Assembly: GCA_016931965.1 (NCBI GenBank)
Contig: JAFGDT010000081.1
Coordinates: 1-47,009 of the forward strand
Length of the DNA: 47,009 nucleotides
Direction of reading: 5' to 3'
DNA from: a bacterium
Lineage (GTDB): Bacteria; Zhuqueibacterota; QNDG01; DSAB01
A program made the translations under genes and the position numbers. Numbering within the stretch: the stretch's first letter is position 1; each line of letters opens with the position of its first letter. Positions 7,681 through 17,531 of this stretch are shown here, piece by piece. The notes beneath the pieces were generated by a model. That model was not told the origin of the DNA and did no database searches. It was given only the letters and a program-made list of their open reading frames with translations.

Positions 7681-10600
7681 ATGAGAAAGCGAAAGGGGCT
7701 CAAGATTGAGAGATTCTCTCTTTTATTCATTAGTGGAGCCATATTATTTTTCTTTGAATCGGATTTGTTGGCACAGACCCGGATTATGCCCGTCGGGAAT
7801 TCCATTACCTGGGGGAAGGTAAACAACCAGGCCCCTCCTGCCGGTACCGAAGGTTATCGAAAACCCCTTCATGAAAAGCTCACTGCCAATGGCATCAGCA
7901 CGGTCTTCGTAGGTGATTCCGGTTCTGTCGATAACAGGGGATATTTTGCCGATAATGCCCGAATCGGATGGTTTATTCATCCGGACAGTGTGAAGGGGGA
8001 TATGAGCGCTGTTTTAAATACGTATCAACCGGATATGGTCGTTCTGCATATTGGAACGAACGATATTGGTTCGGGAGATCCGCTTGGTGACTATGCAACA
8101 CCGGGTACCATCATGTATCAGCTGTACACGCTGGTTACCAAAATTGTTGATAATCCCTATGTTGATGACCTTCTTCTTTGTCAGGTTATTCCCAAACTGC
8201 TTACCCCTGGAGATGAAGCTGAAACCATCAATTTCAACAATGCCATGGAAATCATGCTCGAAGAACTGAATACGCTTCAGGCCGCAAAGGTTCATCTGAT
8301 CAATATGTGGGTTTCTTTCAATGCAAACCAATCGATCTATTATAACCTGGATATCGATAAAGTTCATCCCAATGCAACCGGTTACGGTGCTATGGCCAAT
8401 ATCTTGTTCTCGCATATTCGGAGAATACTCATACCCTCTGTAACAGATGAATTTAACCGGTCTCCCAGAGTTTTGAATAATGATAATGGATGGGTGGCTA
8501 CTTCGGGGATTGAGATTGTCAGTGTGGGTAATGGCGCAGCTCAGTTTTTAACAACAGGTGATTATTTGTGGGATAATATGGCGGTCTGGGATTCGACTCG
8601 AAATTTGACCACAATATCGATGCGTTTTTCAGAGAGTGCCACGGCGGATGATATTCAATATGTGGGTCTGGCTGTTGGTTTGAACAGTTTCAGTGCGACA
8701 GCAAGCGGTTATTTGGTCTATGTTCGCGGCGGTATGATTCGTGCACATACGATCGTCAATGGGAGTGCCAGTGCGGGATCTGAAGTGGTGTCTTGGCCGA
8801 TCGATCCACTTCAACCGGGAGATGTGCTTAAAGTCAGTTATCGACAGGCTGCGGATGCAAATTATTTTACGTATTCGGTCAATAACGGGCCTACACAACC
8901 CATCCGTGATCTCAACAAATTGGCCGGGAATGGTGTGGATCTCTGGTCGGGGATTATGTTCAGAGGAAATGTAGGAACGGTGTATAACTATCCAATTGAT
9001 TATTTCCAGGTGGAATCCCAATTGGAAGATGTCATTGCTCCGGGCCGTATCTATGATTTTGATGTTTTTTCAACCTCCAACTCATCCATCACTTTAACAT
9101 GGACGGCTGTCGGTAATGATGATTATGTTGGAACCGCAGCTGCTTATGATCTTCGATATTCAACAAATCCGATACAGACGAATAGCGATTTTGCCAATGC
9201 CAATATCATTTCGGGTCTCAATACGCCTCAGGAATCTGGAAGTCCTGAGATTGCCACGATTACGGGACTTCAACCTGGTACGGGATACTATTTTATGATT
9301 CGGGCGATAGACAATTGGGGAAATACCATTCAGAATGTGAACAATATGTCGGATCTGGTCTTTGCGATCACTGCATCGGCCGGCCAGAGAGTGGAAGATT
9401 TTAATCGCCCGACAGAACCGGATGGATCCATTGGTGACAATTGGGCGATAGATGCAAGCCAATATATAATTGAGTATGACAGTCAAACAGGGGAAGGAGA
9501 ATTTGCGAACTACCAGTCGGATGAGGGGTGGGGGAAAGCGGCTGTTTATCTTGGTCAATACAATCCTTCCGTTGTCAAAATGGTTTGGGGAACAGGCGCC
9601 ACAGAAAATGGCATCGCTCAAGGTGGATTTGCCCTTATGCTGAATCGGCCAAACACAACAGCAGACGGATATTTGTTATGGGTACGGATACCTTTGCAAA
9701 AAGTCCTCCTATACAACATTGTCAACGGACTGCCCACCACTTTCATCGATGAGGTATCCTACGAACTGCGTGATGTTGAGGGAAATATTCGTTATCCTCA
9801 GGCAAATGATACCATGACGGTTATTATGGACTGGGAGGATCCGGATGCACATAAGTTTGATGTGTTTGTGAATGGATCAGCAGTGGCTTCACGCGCTCTT
9901 TATGATCCCCTCAAACGTCATGACAGTTTGGTAAAATATGCGGGTCTTATGTTGGGCAGACAATATTACAGCAACAATGTAACGGCTTTTGTTACCATTT
10001 CTGAATATACAGGTACCGGTGCGATCAACGTTGTTCAGGGCAATGATCAATCCGGTATTGTCGGCACAACATTGGCCACTCCCCTAAAAGTTGAAGTGAG
10101 AGATCAGAATCAAACCCCTCTGCCCGGTGTACCTGTGCGGTTTACTGTGATTGAACCTGAAGATGCCTTTGTATCGGCTCCCACACCTCCCGATAATCAC
10201 ATTCGAATTGAAGCAGAATGGGGTATTCTGGAAGGAACCTATAATGAAAAAAGTGACGATCCGGGAGCTTCGGGTGGAAAATACATTGTCGCACCGGCCG
10301 GAGATCCCGAATCGGGAACGGCAACATATCAATTTTATGTTGAAAAGGATACGACATACTGGCTTTGGGGCAGATTGATTGCCACCGATTTTTGGAACTC
10401 GGTGGTTTCCTTCAAAGTCGATAATGTCCCCGCCTGGACTTGGCACCCTCTGGAGGGCAGGTACTCCAGTGAATGGCAATGGGATCGAGTGAATAATCAG
10501 GGCGGGAATCCGATCTCCATGTTTCTGAGCAAAGCCCTGCATACGATCACAATCAAAAAGCTGCATAATAATGTCAAAATTGATAAACTGCTTCTTTCTA

Positions 10601-13600
10601 CATCATCCAGTTATGTTCCAACCGGCAAAGAGTATGTTGAGGAGTTGTTTACAGATGGGAACGGTCAGGCGAGTACGACACTGACGCTTGGAACAAAAGT
10701 GGGCAACAATCAGGTTAAAGTCACGGCTTACGGTACTGAGGATACCGAATTATTTGAGGCAACGGGTCTTCCTGCCGCACCGACGACGATGACCAAAAAT
10801 AACGACGGGCAATCCGGTGTGGCTCGGGACACATTGTCTCTGCCATTCGAAGTGACGCTTAAGGATCCATACGGCAATTATACACCCGATAAAGTGGTAA
10901 CGTTTTCTGTGAAGCAAGGAGACGGCAAACTCACGGCCACTTCCGACACGACCGATGCGAACGGCAAAGCCTCAACCTATCTGGTCCTTGGAAGTTCGAG
11001 TGCCACCAATCAGGTGCAAGCGAATTTCTCAGGCTATTTAGGGATTCCCGTTATCTTTACCGCAACAACGGTTTCCGGTCTGGTCGATGAAGTCAACGGA
11101 TTGCCGGGTGTGGGATCCGGTGTGAAACATTATGTAAAAGATGTTCTTCCCAATTTTCTCAAAGTCGAGGTGCTTGATGATCAGGGCCAGAAAATGAATA
11201 ACATTGGCGTGACATTTCAGGTTGTGGAAGGCATCGCATCTGTGGGGAATCGACAACCCAAATACACAAGCAGTCAGGGTATTGCACTGGACACATTGAA
11301 AATGGGTTCCACAGCCAGTGTGGTCAAGGTGATTGCCAGCGTCGGTGCCATACACGATACGGTCGTCGTGGATTCCGCTTTCTATGTCGGAGCAAAATTG
11401 TCTTATTATTCAGGAGATGGGGGGACGGCTTCCATTTTGGATACACTGGCATTCAGGCTGAAAGCCAGGGTTTTTGACAGTCGGAATCGCGCTGTGGCCG
11501 GTCATCCCGTAAAATTCAAAACCAAAGAGGCTCGAACGCATGGGTTCACTTTTCCGGATGGCAGCGACAGTGTTGTGGTACTGACCAATCTGAATGGTAT
11601 TGCCGAGACCAATATACAATTGGGACCGATACACGGAATATATACAGATATTGTTGAGGCATGGTCGAATGATGGTTTTAATCCCATTCCGAATTCACCG
11701 GTCAAGTATACACTCTATGCAAAATCGGATGCATCCCGTCTGAAAAAAATTCAGGGAGACAGTTTGGAATGGGTGGTTCGCGAACGGCTTCCAACCAAAC
11801 TGAAAGTCCAGATGGTCAACATTCATGATGAAGGCGTGCCGAATCAGCCGGTCAACTGGACCATTATTGGAAGTGGAGGCTATTTCGAAGGTACTTTGCC
11901 CGGGACTTTTAATACGACTGTGATGACAGACGGAAACGGGTATGCACAGGTCTCATATACACTGGGTTCGACTGCAGGGGCGTATAACAATATTATTCAG
12001 GCCAGTGCGACGGACGGCACACATCCTTTGTATACCGGACTGGGTTCACAGGGTACCGCTCCCATTACGTTCTACATATCGGCCAAATCATCGAGCGCAG
12101 ATACGATTGCACCTTATCAAACAGCCACACAGCTTTCGGGCACTGTCGGTAAATCCCTCTCACAACTGGTCAAGGTTCAGGTAATGGATCGGTTGGGGAA
12201 TGGCGCCGCAGATGGACAGGTGACTTTTACCGTGATCGAGGGGGGTGGTGTGCTCAATGCAGCAGCCGATACGTCCGTCACGGTCGATATTGACAATGCC
12301 GCCGGCATTGCCTCTGTGACATGGACACTGGGCACACAGGCGGGCACATTAAACAATGTGTTGGAGGCCAAATCGGAGAATGGTCTTATTGAACTCAAAG
12401 GATCACCGGTCTATTTTTATGCTTCCGGATTGGCTGATGTGGTCAGTCCCACGGTTACCTCCATTCAAGCCACGAGTCCGGTCAAAGCACACGAGGACAG
12501 TTTGTGTCATATTACCGTTACCTTGAAGGATGCCTACGGCAATCCTGTCTCCGGGAAACGCGTTCGAATTACGGTTGATCCGGATAATTCGGTCTTTCCG
12601 AAAACACAGACGACACCCCCAACAGACAATTCCGGAAAGGCGTATGGTTCCATTGTTTCTCTTTCCGCAGGAGAAAAGAAAATCCATGCATACGATTTCG
12701 ATGATGCTATTACGATTGAAACAACGGCAACCGTTTTATTTACTGCAACCGGTGCAGCCAATCTGCAGGTCCAATGGGGAGAGGGTCAGACGGGGAATGT
12801 AGGTACAATATTGGACGACTCTCTTGTTATCAAAGTAACCGATATATATGACAATGCGGTGCAGTACAGTCCCATACAATTCGATGTAATCAGCGGCGGC
12901 GGACAGATCCTTGAATCGCAACCCGTGGCCAGTGATGCCAATGGACTGGCTTACGCGCATCTTGTTCTGGGTCCGAATTCGGGTGAGAATATCGTCAGGG
13001 TCACCACCGATGATCTGCAGGGCAGCCCGCTTTACTTTTCGGCAACAGGCGTGATGGGACAGGCCGTCACGATGTTTTCGGTTTCGGGGCATCCCCAGAC
13101 CGGAGCGGCAGGAGAAATATTACCAAAACCGTATGTTGTGGGTGTGAAGGATATCAACGGTAAAGCTGTGGCCGGTATTAATATTCTTTTTGAAATTGAA
13201 TCTGGTGTTGATGGTGAATTGGTGACACCTTCACCCGTATCCACGGATATGTATGGCCATGCTTCGGCCTATTACCGGATGGACACACAGAGCAATGTGA
13301 CCAGCTGGGTCAAAGCGACGCATCCGAGTTTGTCGGGATCGCCGATTCGATTCAGGGCCACCAGTGTGGCCGGAAATCCGAGGAAAATCCAATATATTTC
13401 GGGCAGTCCTCAATACGGGTATATCGGTGAAAATATCCAGGATCCCCTGGTGGTTGAGGTCACGGATCGTTTTGGCAATCCCGTCAGTGGGATTTCCGTC
13501 GAATTCCGCATTGTCAGCGGAAATGCGACTATCGAGGGTGATATCAGTAAAACCATTGTCACCAATTCTTCCGGTCGTTCCTCTGTCGTTGTAACATTGG

Positions 13601-15168
13601 GTTACACAACGGGAACGGTGAAGGTCGAAGCGAGAAGCTCGATTCTGGAAGGGTCGCCCGTTTCGTTTATTCTTCATACACAGACTCTGATTGCCTCAGG
13701 AATTCAAAAATTGGAAGGGGAATTCTCCACCGGTTATCCCAAATCGGGGGACAATCAGAAAGGGACTGTGAACACGCTTTTTGTCGATCCATTGCGGATT
13801 CGGGTTGTCGATAATTACGGCAATTCCGTACCGGGGATTCAGGTCTTTTTTAGCAAGGACACAGGCGGGGGATCGATTGTTGAGAGTCAGCCTGTGGTCA
13901 GCGACAGTAACGGCGTCGCCCAGGTCCATTTTATGGCGGGTTCCGTCCCTGGATTTTCCTCTGTAAGTGCCGTTGTTAGCAATGTGGTGACCTTTACGCT
14001 GGAGACGGTTCTCAATGGCAATGAGCCGATTTTAAATAAGGATATCATTCCCTCCTCACGAAATGTCTTTGAGGGAGAAGAAATGGATGCGATTCCGCTG
14101 GTGGCATCCGATGATGACGGTGATGCACTCACATTCCAGGTTGCCAATCTCTTTCCACCTGCCGGTTTGATGATTGAAAAGCAATCGGCCACATCAGCCG
14201 TTTTAAAGTGGACGCCCAATTATGATCAAAGCGGCACGTACGATATCATTTTGAGAGTCATTGACAATAAGGGCGGATCGGATGAAAGTACGGTGATGAT
14301 CCATGTGCTCAACACCAACCGGCCGCCTGAAATACTTTCGACCATTCCCCGATCAAGTGATACGACGGTGGTGGCGGGCCAAACGGTCGTCTTTTGGGTT
14401 GAAGCTCAGGATGGGGATGGAGATCCACTTCACTATACCTGGAAAGTGGGTGGTCAGGTCATGGGGAGTGATTCTCCGATTTTTGAATATACGATCAATA
14501 AATATATTACGGGAAATCAGACCGTCGATGTTTTCGTTGACGATGGCATCTTCCCCGTCAGTCATCGATGGAAACTGAATATAACCACCGCTATTGAAAT
14601 TGCGGAGTTTGCCGCAGTCTATTATCCTGAAACCATGTCCATTCTGATTCATTGGACGGGTAGGGGTCAGATCAACAGCAGTGGTTTCGATGTTTACAGA
14701 AGTCATTCAGAGAATGGACATTATGTCAAGATCAACAATACTCCAGTAATGGATCAGGAAAACAATACCTATCGATTCATCGATCAAACTGTTGAGGCGG
14801 GATATTGTTATTATTACAAGCTCGTGATCACCGACAGCCAGGGCAATGAGAAAGAATATGGGCCGGTCATGATTACGGTTCCGTTTCCGGAAAAATTTGA
14901 ATTATTTCAAAATTATCCCAATCCGTTTAATCCAGTCACAATGATTCGATATCAGATTCCTGAAAGGGATCATGTTGTCCTCACGATCTATAACATGATG
15001 GGACAAAAAGTGTTGACTTTGGTTGACCAAGACCAGGGTCCCGGATACTACACCGTGGAATGGGATGGCCGGGATGAATCGAATCGTGAAACTTCGACGG
15101 GTATTTATATCTATCAGTTACAGAGTACCGAGCAAACCGTCACGCGTCGGATGATTAAGATTAAATAA
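7681..15168 (+). CDS. Giant secreted SGNH hydrolase with Big_1 repeats and type IX-like C-terminal domain
   Basis: The 2495-aa product starts at ATG 7681 with AGGAGG (7666-7671) upstream. Signal peptide: about 1-31. Residues 32-250 form an SGNH/GDSL esterase with Ser41 in PVGNSITW, HIGTND at 123-128 and the Asp226/His229 dyad in DKVHP. Then come a jelly-roll-like domain (about 256-445), a fibronectin III domain (about 453-550) and a second jelly-roll-like domain (about 571-780). About eleven Big_1 (invasin/intimin-like Ig) units follow (about 781-2110). The first is split by a CBM6/35-like carbohydrate-binding insert (about 840-975). Two cadherin/He_PIG-like domains and one fibronectin-like domain follow. 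The last ~90 residues carry YPNPFNPVT at about 2412 and end RRMIKIK. Likely an exported or surface carbohydrate-bound esterase/adhesin. The substrate is unknown. Confidence 0.9.
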   Translation: MRKRKGLKIERFSLLFISGAILFFFESDLLAQTRIMPVGNSITWGKVNNQAPPAGTEGYRKPLHEKLTANGISTVFVGDSGSVDNRGYFADNARIGWFIHPDSVKGDMSAVLNTYQPDMVVLHIGTNDIGSGDPLGDYATPGTIMYQLYTLVTKIVDNPYVDDLLLCQVIPKLLTPGDEAETINFNNAMEIMLEELNTLQAAKVHLINMWVSFNANQSIYYNLDIDKVHPNATGYGAMANILFSHIRRILIPSVTDEFNRSPRVLNNDNGWVATSGIEIVSVGNGAAQFLTTGDYLWDNMAVWDSTRNLTTISMRFSESATADDIQYVGLAVGLNSFSATASGYLVYVRGGMIRAHTIVNGSASAGSEVVSWPIDPLQPGDVLKVSYRQAADANYFTYSVNNGPTQPIRDLNKLAGNGVDLWSGIMFRGNVGTVYNYPIDYFQVESQLEDVIAPGRIYDFDVFSTSNSSITLTWTAVGNDDYVGTAAAYDLRYSTNPIQTNSDFANANIISGLNTPQESGSPEIATITGLQPGTGYYFMIRAIDNWGNTIQNVNNMSDLVFAITASAGQRVEDFNRPTEPDGSIGDNWAIDASQYIIEYDSQTGEGEFANYQSDEGWGKAAVYLGQYNPSVVKMVWGTGATENGIAQGGFALMLNRPNTTADGYLLWVRIPLQKVLLYNIVNGLPTTFIDEVSYELRDVEGNIRYPQANDTMTVIMDWEDPDAHKFDVFVNGSAVASRALYDPLKRHDSLVKYAGLMLGRQYYSNNVTAFVTISEYTGTGAINVVQGNDQSGIVGTTLATPLKVEVRDQNQTPLPGVPVRFTVIEPEDAFVSAPTPPDNHIRIEAEWGILEGTYNEKSDDPGASGGKYIVAPAGDPESGTATYQFYVEKDTTYWLWGRLIATDFWNSVVSFKVDNVPAWTWHPLEGRYSSEWQWDRVNNQGGNPISMFLSKALHTITIKKLHNNVKIDKLLLSTSSSYVPTGKEYVEELFTDGNGQASTTLTLGTKVGNNQVKVTAYGTEDTELFEATGLPAAPTTMTKNNDGQSGVARDTLSLPFEVTLKDPYGNYTPDKVVTFSVKQGDGKLTATSDTTDANGKASTYLVLGSSSATNQVQANFSGYLGIPVIFTATTVSGLVDEVNGLPGVGSGVKHYVKDVLPNFLKVEVLDDQGQKMNNIGVTFQVVEGIASVGNRQPKYTSSQGIALDTLKMGSTASVVKVIASVGAIHDTVVVDSAFYVGAKLSYYSGDGGTASILDTLAFRLKARVFDSRNRAVAGHPVKFKTKEARTHGFTFPDGSDSVVVLTNLNGIAETNIQLGPIHGIYTDIVEAWSNDGFNPIPNSPVKYTLYAKSDASRLKKIQGDSLEWVVRERLPTKLKVQMVNIHDEGVPNQPVNWTIIGSGGYFEGTLPGTFNTTVMTDGNGYAQVSYTLGSTAGAYNNIIQASATDGTHPLYTGLGSQGTAPITFYISAKSSSADTIAPYQTATQLSGTVGKSLSQLVKVQVMDRLGNGAADGQVTFTVIEGGGVLNAAADTSVTVDIDNAAGIASVTWTLGTQAGTLNNVLEAKSENGLIELKGSPVYFYASGLADVVSPTVTSIQATSPVKAHEDSLCHITVTLKDAYGNPVSGKRVRITVDPDNSVFPKTQTTPPTDNSGKAYGSIVSLSAGEKKIHAYDFDDAITIETTATVLFTATGAANLQVQWGEGQTGNVGTILDDSLVIKVTDIYDNAVQYSPIQFDVISGGGQILESQPVASDANGLAYAHLVLGPNSGENIVRVTTDDLQGSPLYFSATGVMGQAVTMFSVSGHPQTGAAGEILPKPYVVGVKDINGKAVAGINILFEIESGVDGELVTPSPVSTDMYGHASAYYRMDTQSNVTSWVKATHPSLSGSPIRFRATSVAGNPRKIQYISGSPQYGYIGENIQDPLVVEVTDRFGNPVSGISVEFRIVSGNATIEGDISKTIVTNSSGRSSVVVTLGYTTGTVKVEARSSILEGSPVSFILHTQTLIASGIQKLEGEFSTGYPKSGDNQKGTVNTLFVDPLRIRVVDNYGNSVPGIQVFFSKDTGGGSIVESQPVVSDSNGVAQVHFMAGSVPGFSSVSAVVSNVVTFTLETVLNGNEPILNKDIIPSSRNVFEGEEMDAIPLVASDDDGDALTFQVANLFPPAGLMIEKQSATSAVLKWTPNYDQSGTYDIILRVIDNKGGSDESTVMIHVLNTNRPPEILSTIPRSSDTTVVAGQTVVFWVEAQDGDGDPLHYTWKVGGQVMGSDSPIFEYTINKYITGNQTVDVFVDDGIFPVSHRWKLNITTAIEIAEFAAVYYPETMSILIHWTGRGQINSSGFDVYRSHSENGHYVKINNTPVMDQENNTYRFIDQTVEAGYCYYYKLVITDSQGNEKEYGPVMITVPFPEKFELFQNYPNPFNPVTMIRYQIPERDHVVLTIYNMMGQKVLTLVDQDQGPGYYTVEWDGRDESNRETSTGIYIYQLQSTEQTVTRRMIKIK

Positions 15169-15192
15169 TTAAAAGAAGGGGATACCTGTAAA

Positions 15193-15228
15193 AATGGGGC
15201 ATTGATCCGTTTGGTTATATGCCCCATT
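15193..15228 (+). terminator. Stem-loop between the first and second giant genes
   Basis: Perfect 10-bp arms AATGGGGCAT (15193-15202) and ATGCCCCATT (15219-15228) enclose a 16-nt loop, 24 bp after the stop of the 2495-aa gene. No clean T-run follows, so it may be a partial terminator, an mRNA 3'-end stabiliser or a protein site. Confidence 0.45.
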
Positions 15229-15244
15229 GATCTATTATTTGATC

Positions 15245-15271
15245 TTGACACGGTTGTTTATTTATTATAAA
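15245..15271 (+). promoter_or_regulatory. Possible promoter giving a leaderless mRNA
   Basis: TTGACA (15245-15250) and TATAAA (15266-15271) are separated by 15 bp, shorter than the usual 17. The -10 box ends 8 nt before the ATG at 15280, and no ribosome-binding site is present. If active, the transcript would begin at or next to the start codon. Confidence 0.35.
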
Positions 15272-15279
15272 TTATCAAT

Positions 15280-17493
15280 ATGAGGAGAACGTTTGTATAC
15301 CTTTTCTTTTTGTTCTGGATTCCGTTGATGGGTTCTGAGAATCGTATTATGTTAGTCGGTAATTCCATTACCGTTGGAATGAAAAGTGACAATGGATTGG
15401 GTTTTCGTGATGAGCTGTATGATCAACTAACCTCATTGGGATATCCTTTCAGTTTTGTGGGATCTTGTTCTTCTCCTCCCTATCAGGGTCACTTCAGGCA
15501 GGGCGCATGCATCGGTGAGTTTTATGTCGATCGAATCGGTGGGGATGGGTCATTTGATGTGGGTGCAGATATGGATCAAAACCAGCCCCATATTGTCATG
15601 ATCCACCTGGGTACCAATGATACCTATCTGGGTATTCCGATGACGCCTTATTCGTATGATGGTGGTTTGAATTTTGCCAATACCGTATCCGGACGCATGG
15701 CCCATTTCATTGATTATCTGTTGGAGTGGCAAAACGGTATACGGGGGAATCATCTTCGAACGATCGTCGTTTCCCAGATTATCCCAAGTCCGTATCAAAT
15801 GGACAGGGTGAATGCATTGAATGGAGAAATAGCCAGACTCGTTGAGGATGCGAATGGCGGACAGATTCCCCGCATCCCACCGGGCATACTCCGAATAGCC
15901 GATCATTACTCCAGTTTTGACACGGGTACCATGTTCGATCCCGACAGCATTCATCCCAATGACATTGGCTACCAGCACATGGCAAATATCTACTACAACA
16001 CACTTCGATTTTTACCCATGCATCTTGTCCGCATTTCGAACGCAGAAGATAGCGGGCTCATCGGCACGATACTGACCGATCCTCTCAAAGTGAAAGTGAC
16101 CGATGATTACGGCAATGGCATTTCCAATGTAGAAGTTGCTTTTGAGGTATCTGAAGGGGATGCCGTCATTGTGGGTCCCCAAGCCGTTTTGACCGATGCC
16201 GTGGGATTTGCGGAATGCACCATTCAATTGGGGGATTTCGGCAGTTCAACAGTAGTTGCCCGTTCTTCCGGTTTGATTGATTCGACAGTCAGTTTTACCA
16301 TTCAAGCCGCAGGTCTGGTCCAGGTTGAGGGTACCGTCAATTATGATGGCAATGGATCACCCATTCCCGATGTGAAAATTGAATGGGTAGAGGGAACCAC
16401 CATGGTCGATACAACAGACCAGGAAGGCCGATTCTACATTGATAATTTGCCTTATGGTGATATCGTGACACTGCAACCCCGAAAAGAGCGATGGAGCAGT
16501 TCGTCCGGTTCTGAAATTCTTTCGTATGATGCCGCTTTATCCGCCCGATACGTGGTGGGGTTGGAAAGGCTGTCCCAACAAAGACGCCTGGCTGCGGATG
16601 TGGATCGGGATGGAAAAGTGAGCATGAATGATGCATCCCAGATTGCCCGTTATGCGGTTGGTCTTGATCTTCAATCGGGTATTCATATCGGCGAGTGGTT
16701 ATTTTCTCCAGATAACCTTCATTATGAACCGCTTAGCAGCAACATGAGCAGTCAGCATTTTTCAGGTATATTAGCCGGTGATCTGCATAGTGGCTGGAGT
16801 CATCCCTCTTTTCCCAAGACAGATGTTGAGCATAAATCATTCGAATTAGCGATTTCTTCGGTAGAGACGGATCGACATATTGTCATCACCTTGCTTGTAG
16901 AAGGGGAACACATGCTTTCCGCCGATTTGATCTGTGAATACGATCCGCTTTATCTGCAGTTGTCGACTGTTCATAAAACTGAAGAAACAAATTCATTTAC
17001 GCTTTATTACAAGGATCATACAGATGGAAGGATACATGCGGGGCTGTTTGGAACAAAGCCATTATCGGGTGAAACGGCCATACTTGAATTTCGTTTTCAA
17101 TTAGATCCGTCCAATCAGAATGTTCCTGTTTTGTTTAAGCATCTCTACGTGAATGATTGTCCATTGGATGATATTCTATATGAGGTGGGTGCCGGCCATC
17201 GGATTGCAACTACCGATGAGTCTGGATCAGTGCAGCACTTTCCGAATCCGTTTAACGAAGAAACAGTGATTCGATATCAAATTCGGGAGGATGCACAGGT
17301 CGCACTGACCATATACAACAGCAATGGCCAGGAAGTGATAAAACTGATCGATCAAAAGTTGTCGATTGGATCTTATGAAGTGATATGGGACGGACAAGAC
17401 CGTATAGAGCGGGTCGTCCCCAGCGGGATCTATTTTTATCGTCTCTCTGTCGGAGATGAGGTGTTTGTCGATAAAATGATGAAAGTGCGATGA
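15280..17493 (+). CDS. Secreted SGNH hydrolase with Big_1, dockerin, cohesin-like and C-terminal sorting domains
   Basis: The 737-aa protein has a signal peptide (about 1-18) and an SGNH esterase paralogous to that of the preceding gene: Ser29 in LVGNSITVG, HLGTND at 109-114, and Asp222/His225 in DSIHPND. A Big_1 unit follows (about 247-348), then a carboxypeptidase-regulatory-like beta domain (about 349-405). Next is a dockerin (about 406-465): its second calcium loop ADVDRDGKVSMNDA is good, while the first, around SEILSYDAALSARYVVG, is degenerate. A cohesin-like beta domain (about 522-645) follows. The C-terminal domain begins FPNPFNEET instead of YPNPFNPxT. Its ATG lacks a ribosome-binding site. 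Likely an exported esterase able to dock with cohesins. Confidence 0.85.
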   Translation: MRRTFVYLFFLFWIPLMGSENRIMLVGNSITVGMKSDNGLGFRDELYDQLTSLGYPFSFVGSCSSPPYQGHFRQGACIGEFYVDRIGGDGSFDVGADMDQNQPHIVMIHLGTNDTYLGIPMTPYSYDGGLNFANTVSGRMAHFIDYLLEWQNGIRGNHLRTIVVSQIIPSPYQMDRVNALNGEIARLVEDANGGQIPRIPPGILRIADHYSSFDTGTMFDPDSIHPNDIGYQHMANIYYNTLRFLPMHLVRISNAEDSGLIGTILTDPLKVKVTDDYGNGISNVEVAFEVSEGDAVIVGPQAVLTDAVGFAECTIQLGDFGSSTVVARSSGLIDSTVSFTIQAAGLVQVEGTVNYDGNGSPIPDVKIEWVEGTTMVDTTDQEGRFYIDNLPYGDIVTLQPRKERWSSSSGSEILSYDAALSARYVVGLERLSQQRRLAADVDRDGKVSMNDASQIARYAVGLDLQSGIHIGEWLFSPDNLHYEPLSSNMSSQHFSGILAGDLHSGWSHPSFPKTDVEHKSFELAISSVETDRHIVITLLVEGEHMLSADLICEYDPLYLQLSTVHKTEETNSFTLYYKDHTDGRIHAGLFGTKPLSGETAILEFRFQLDPSNQNVPVLFKHLYVNDCPLDDILYEVGAGHRIATTDESGSVQHFPNPFNEETVIRYQIREDAQVALTIYNSNGQEVIKLIDQKLSIGSYEVIWDGQDRIERVVPSGIYFYRLSVGDEVFVDKMMKVR

Positions 17494-17531
17494 ATTTCGG
17501 GAATGAAAATCCAATGAAGGAGACAGGGTTT

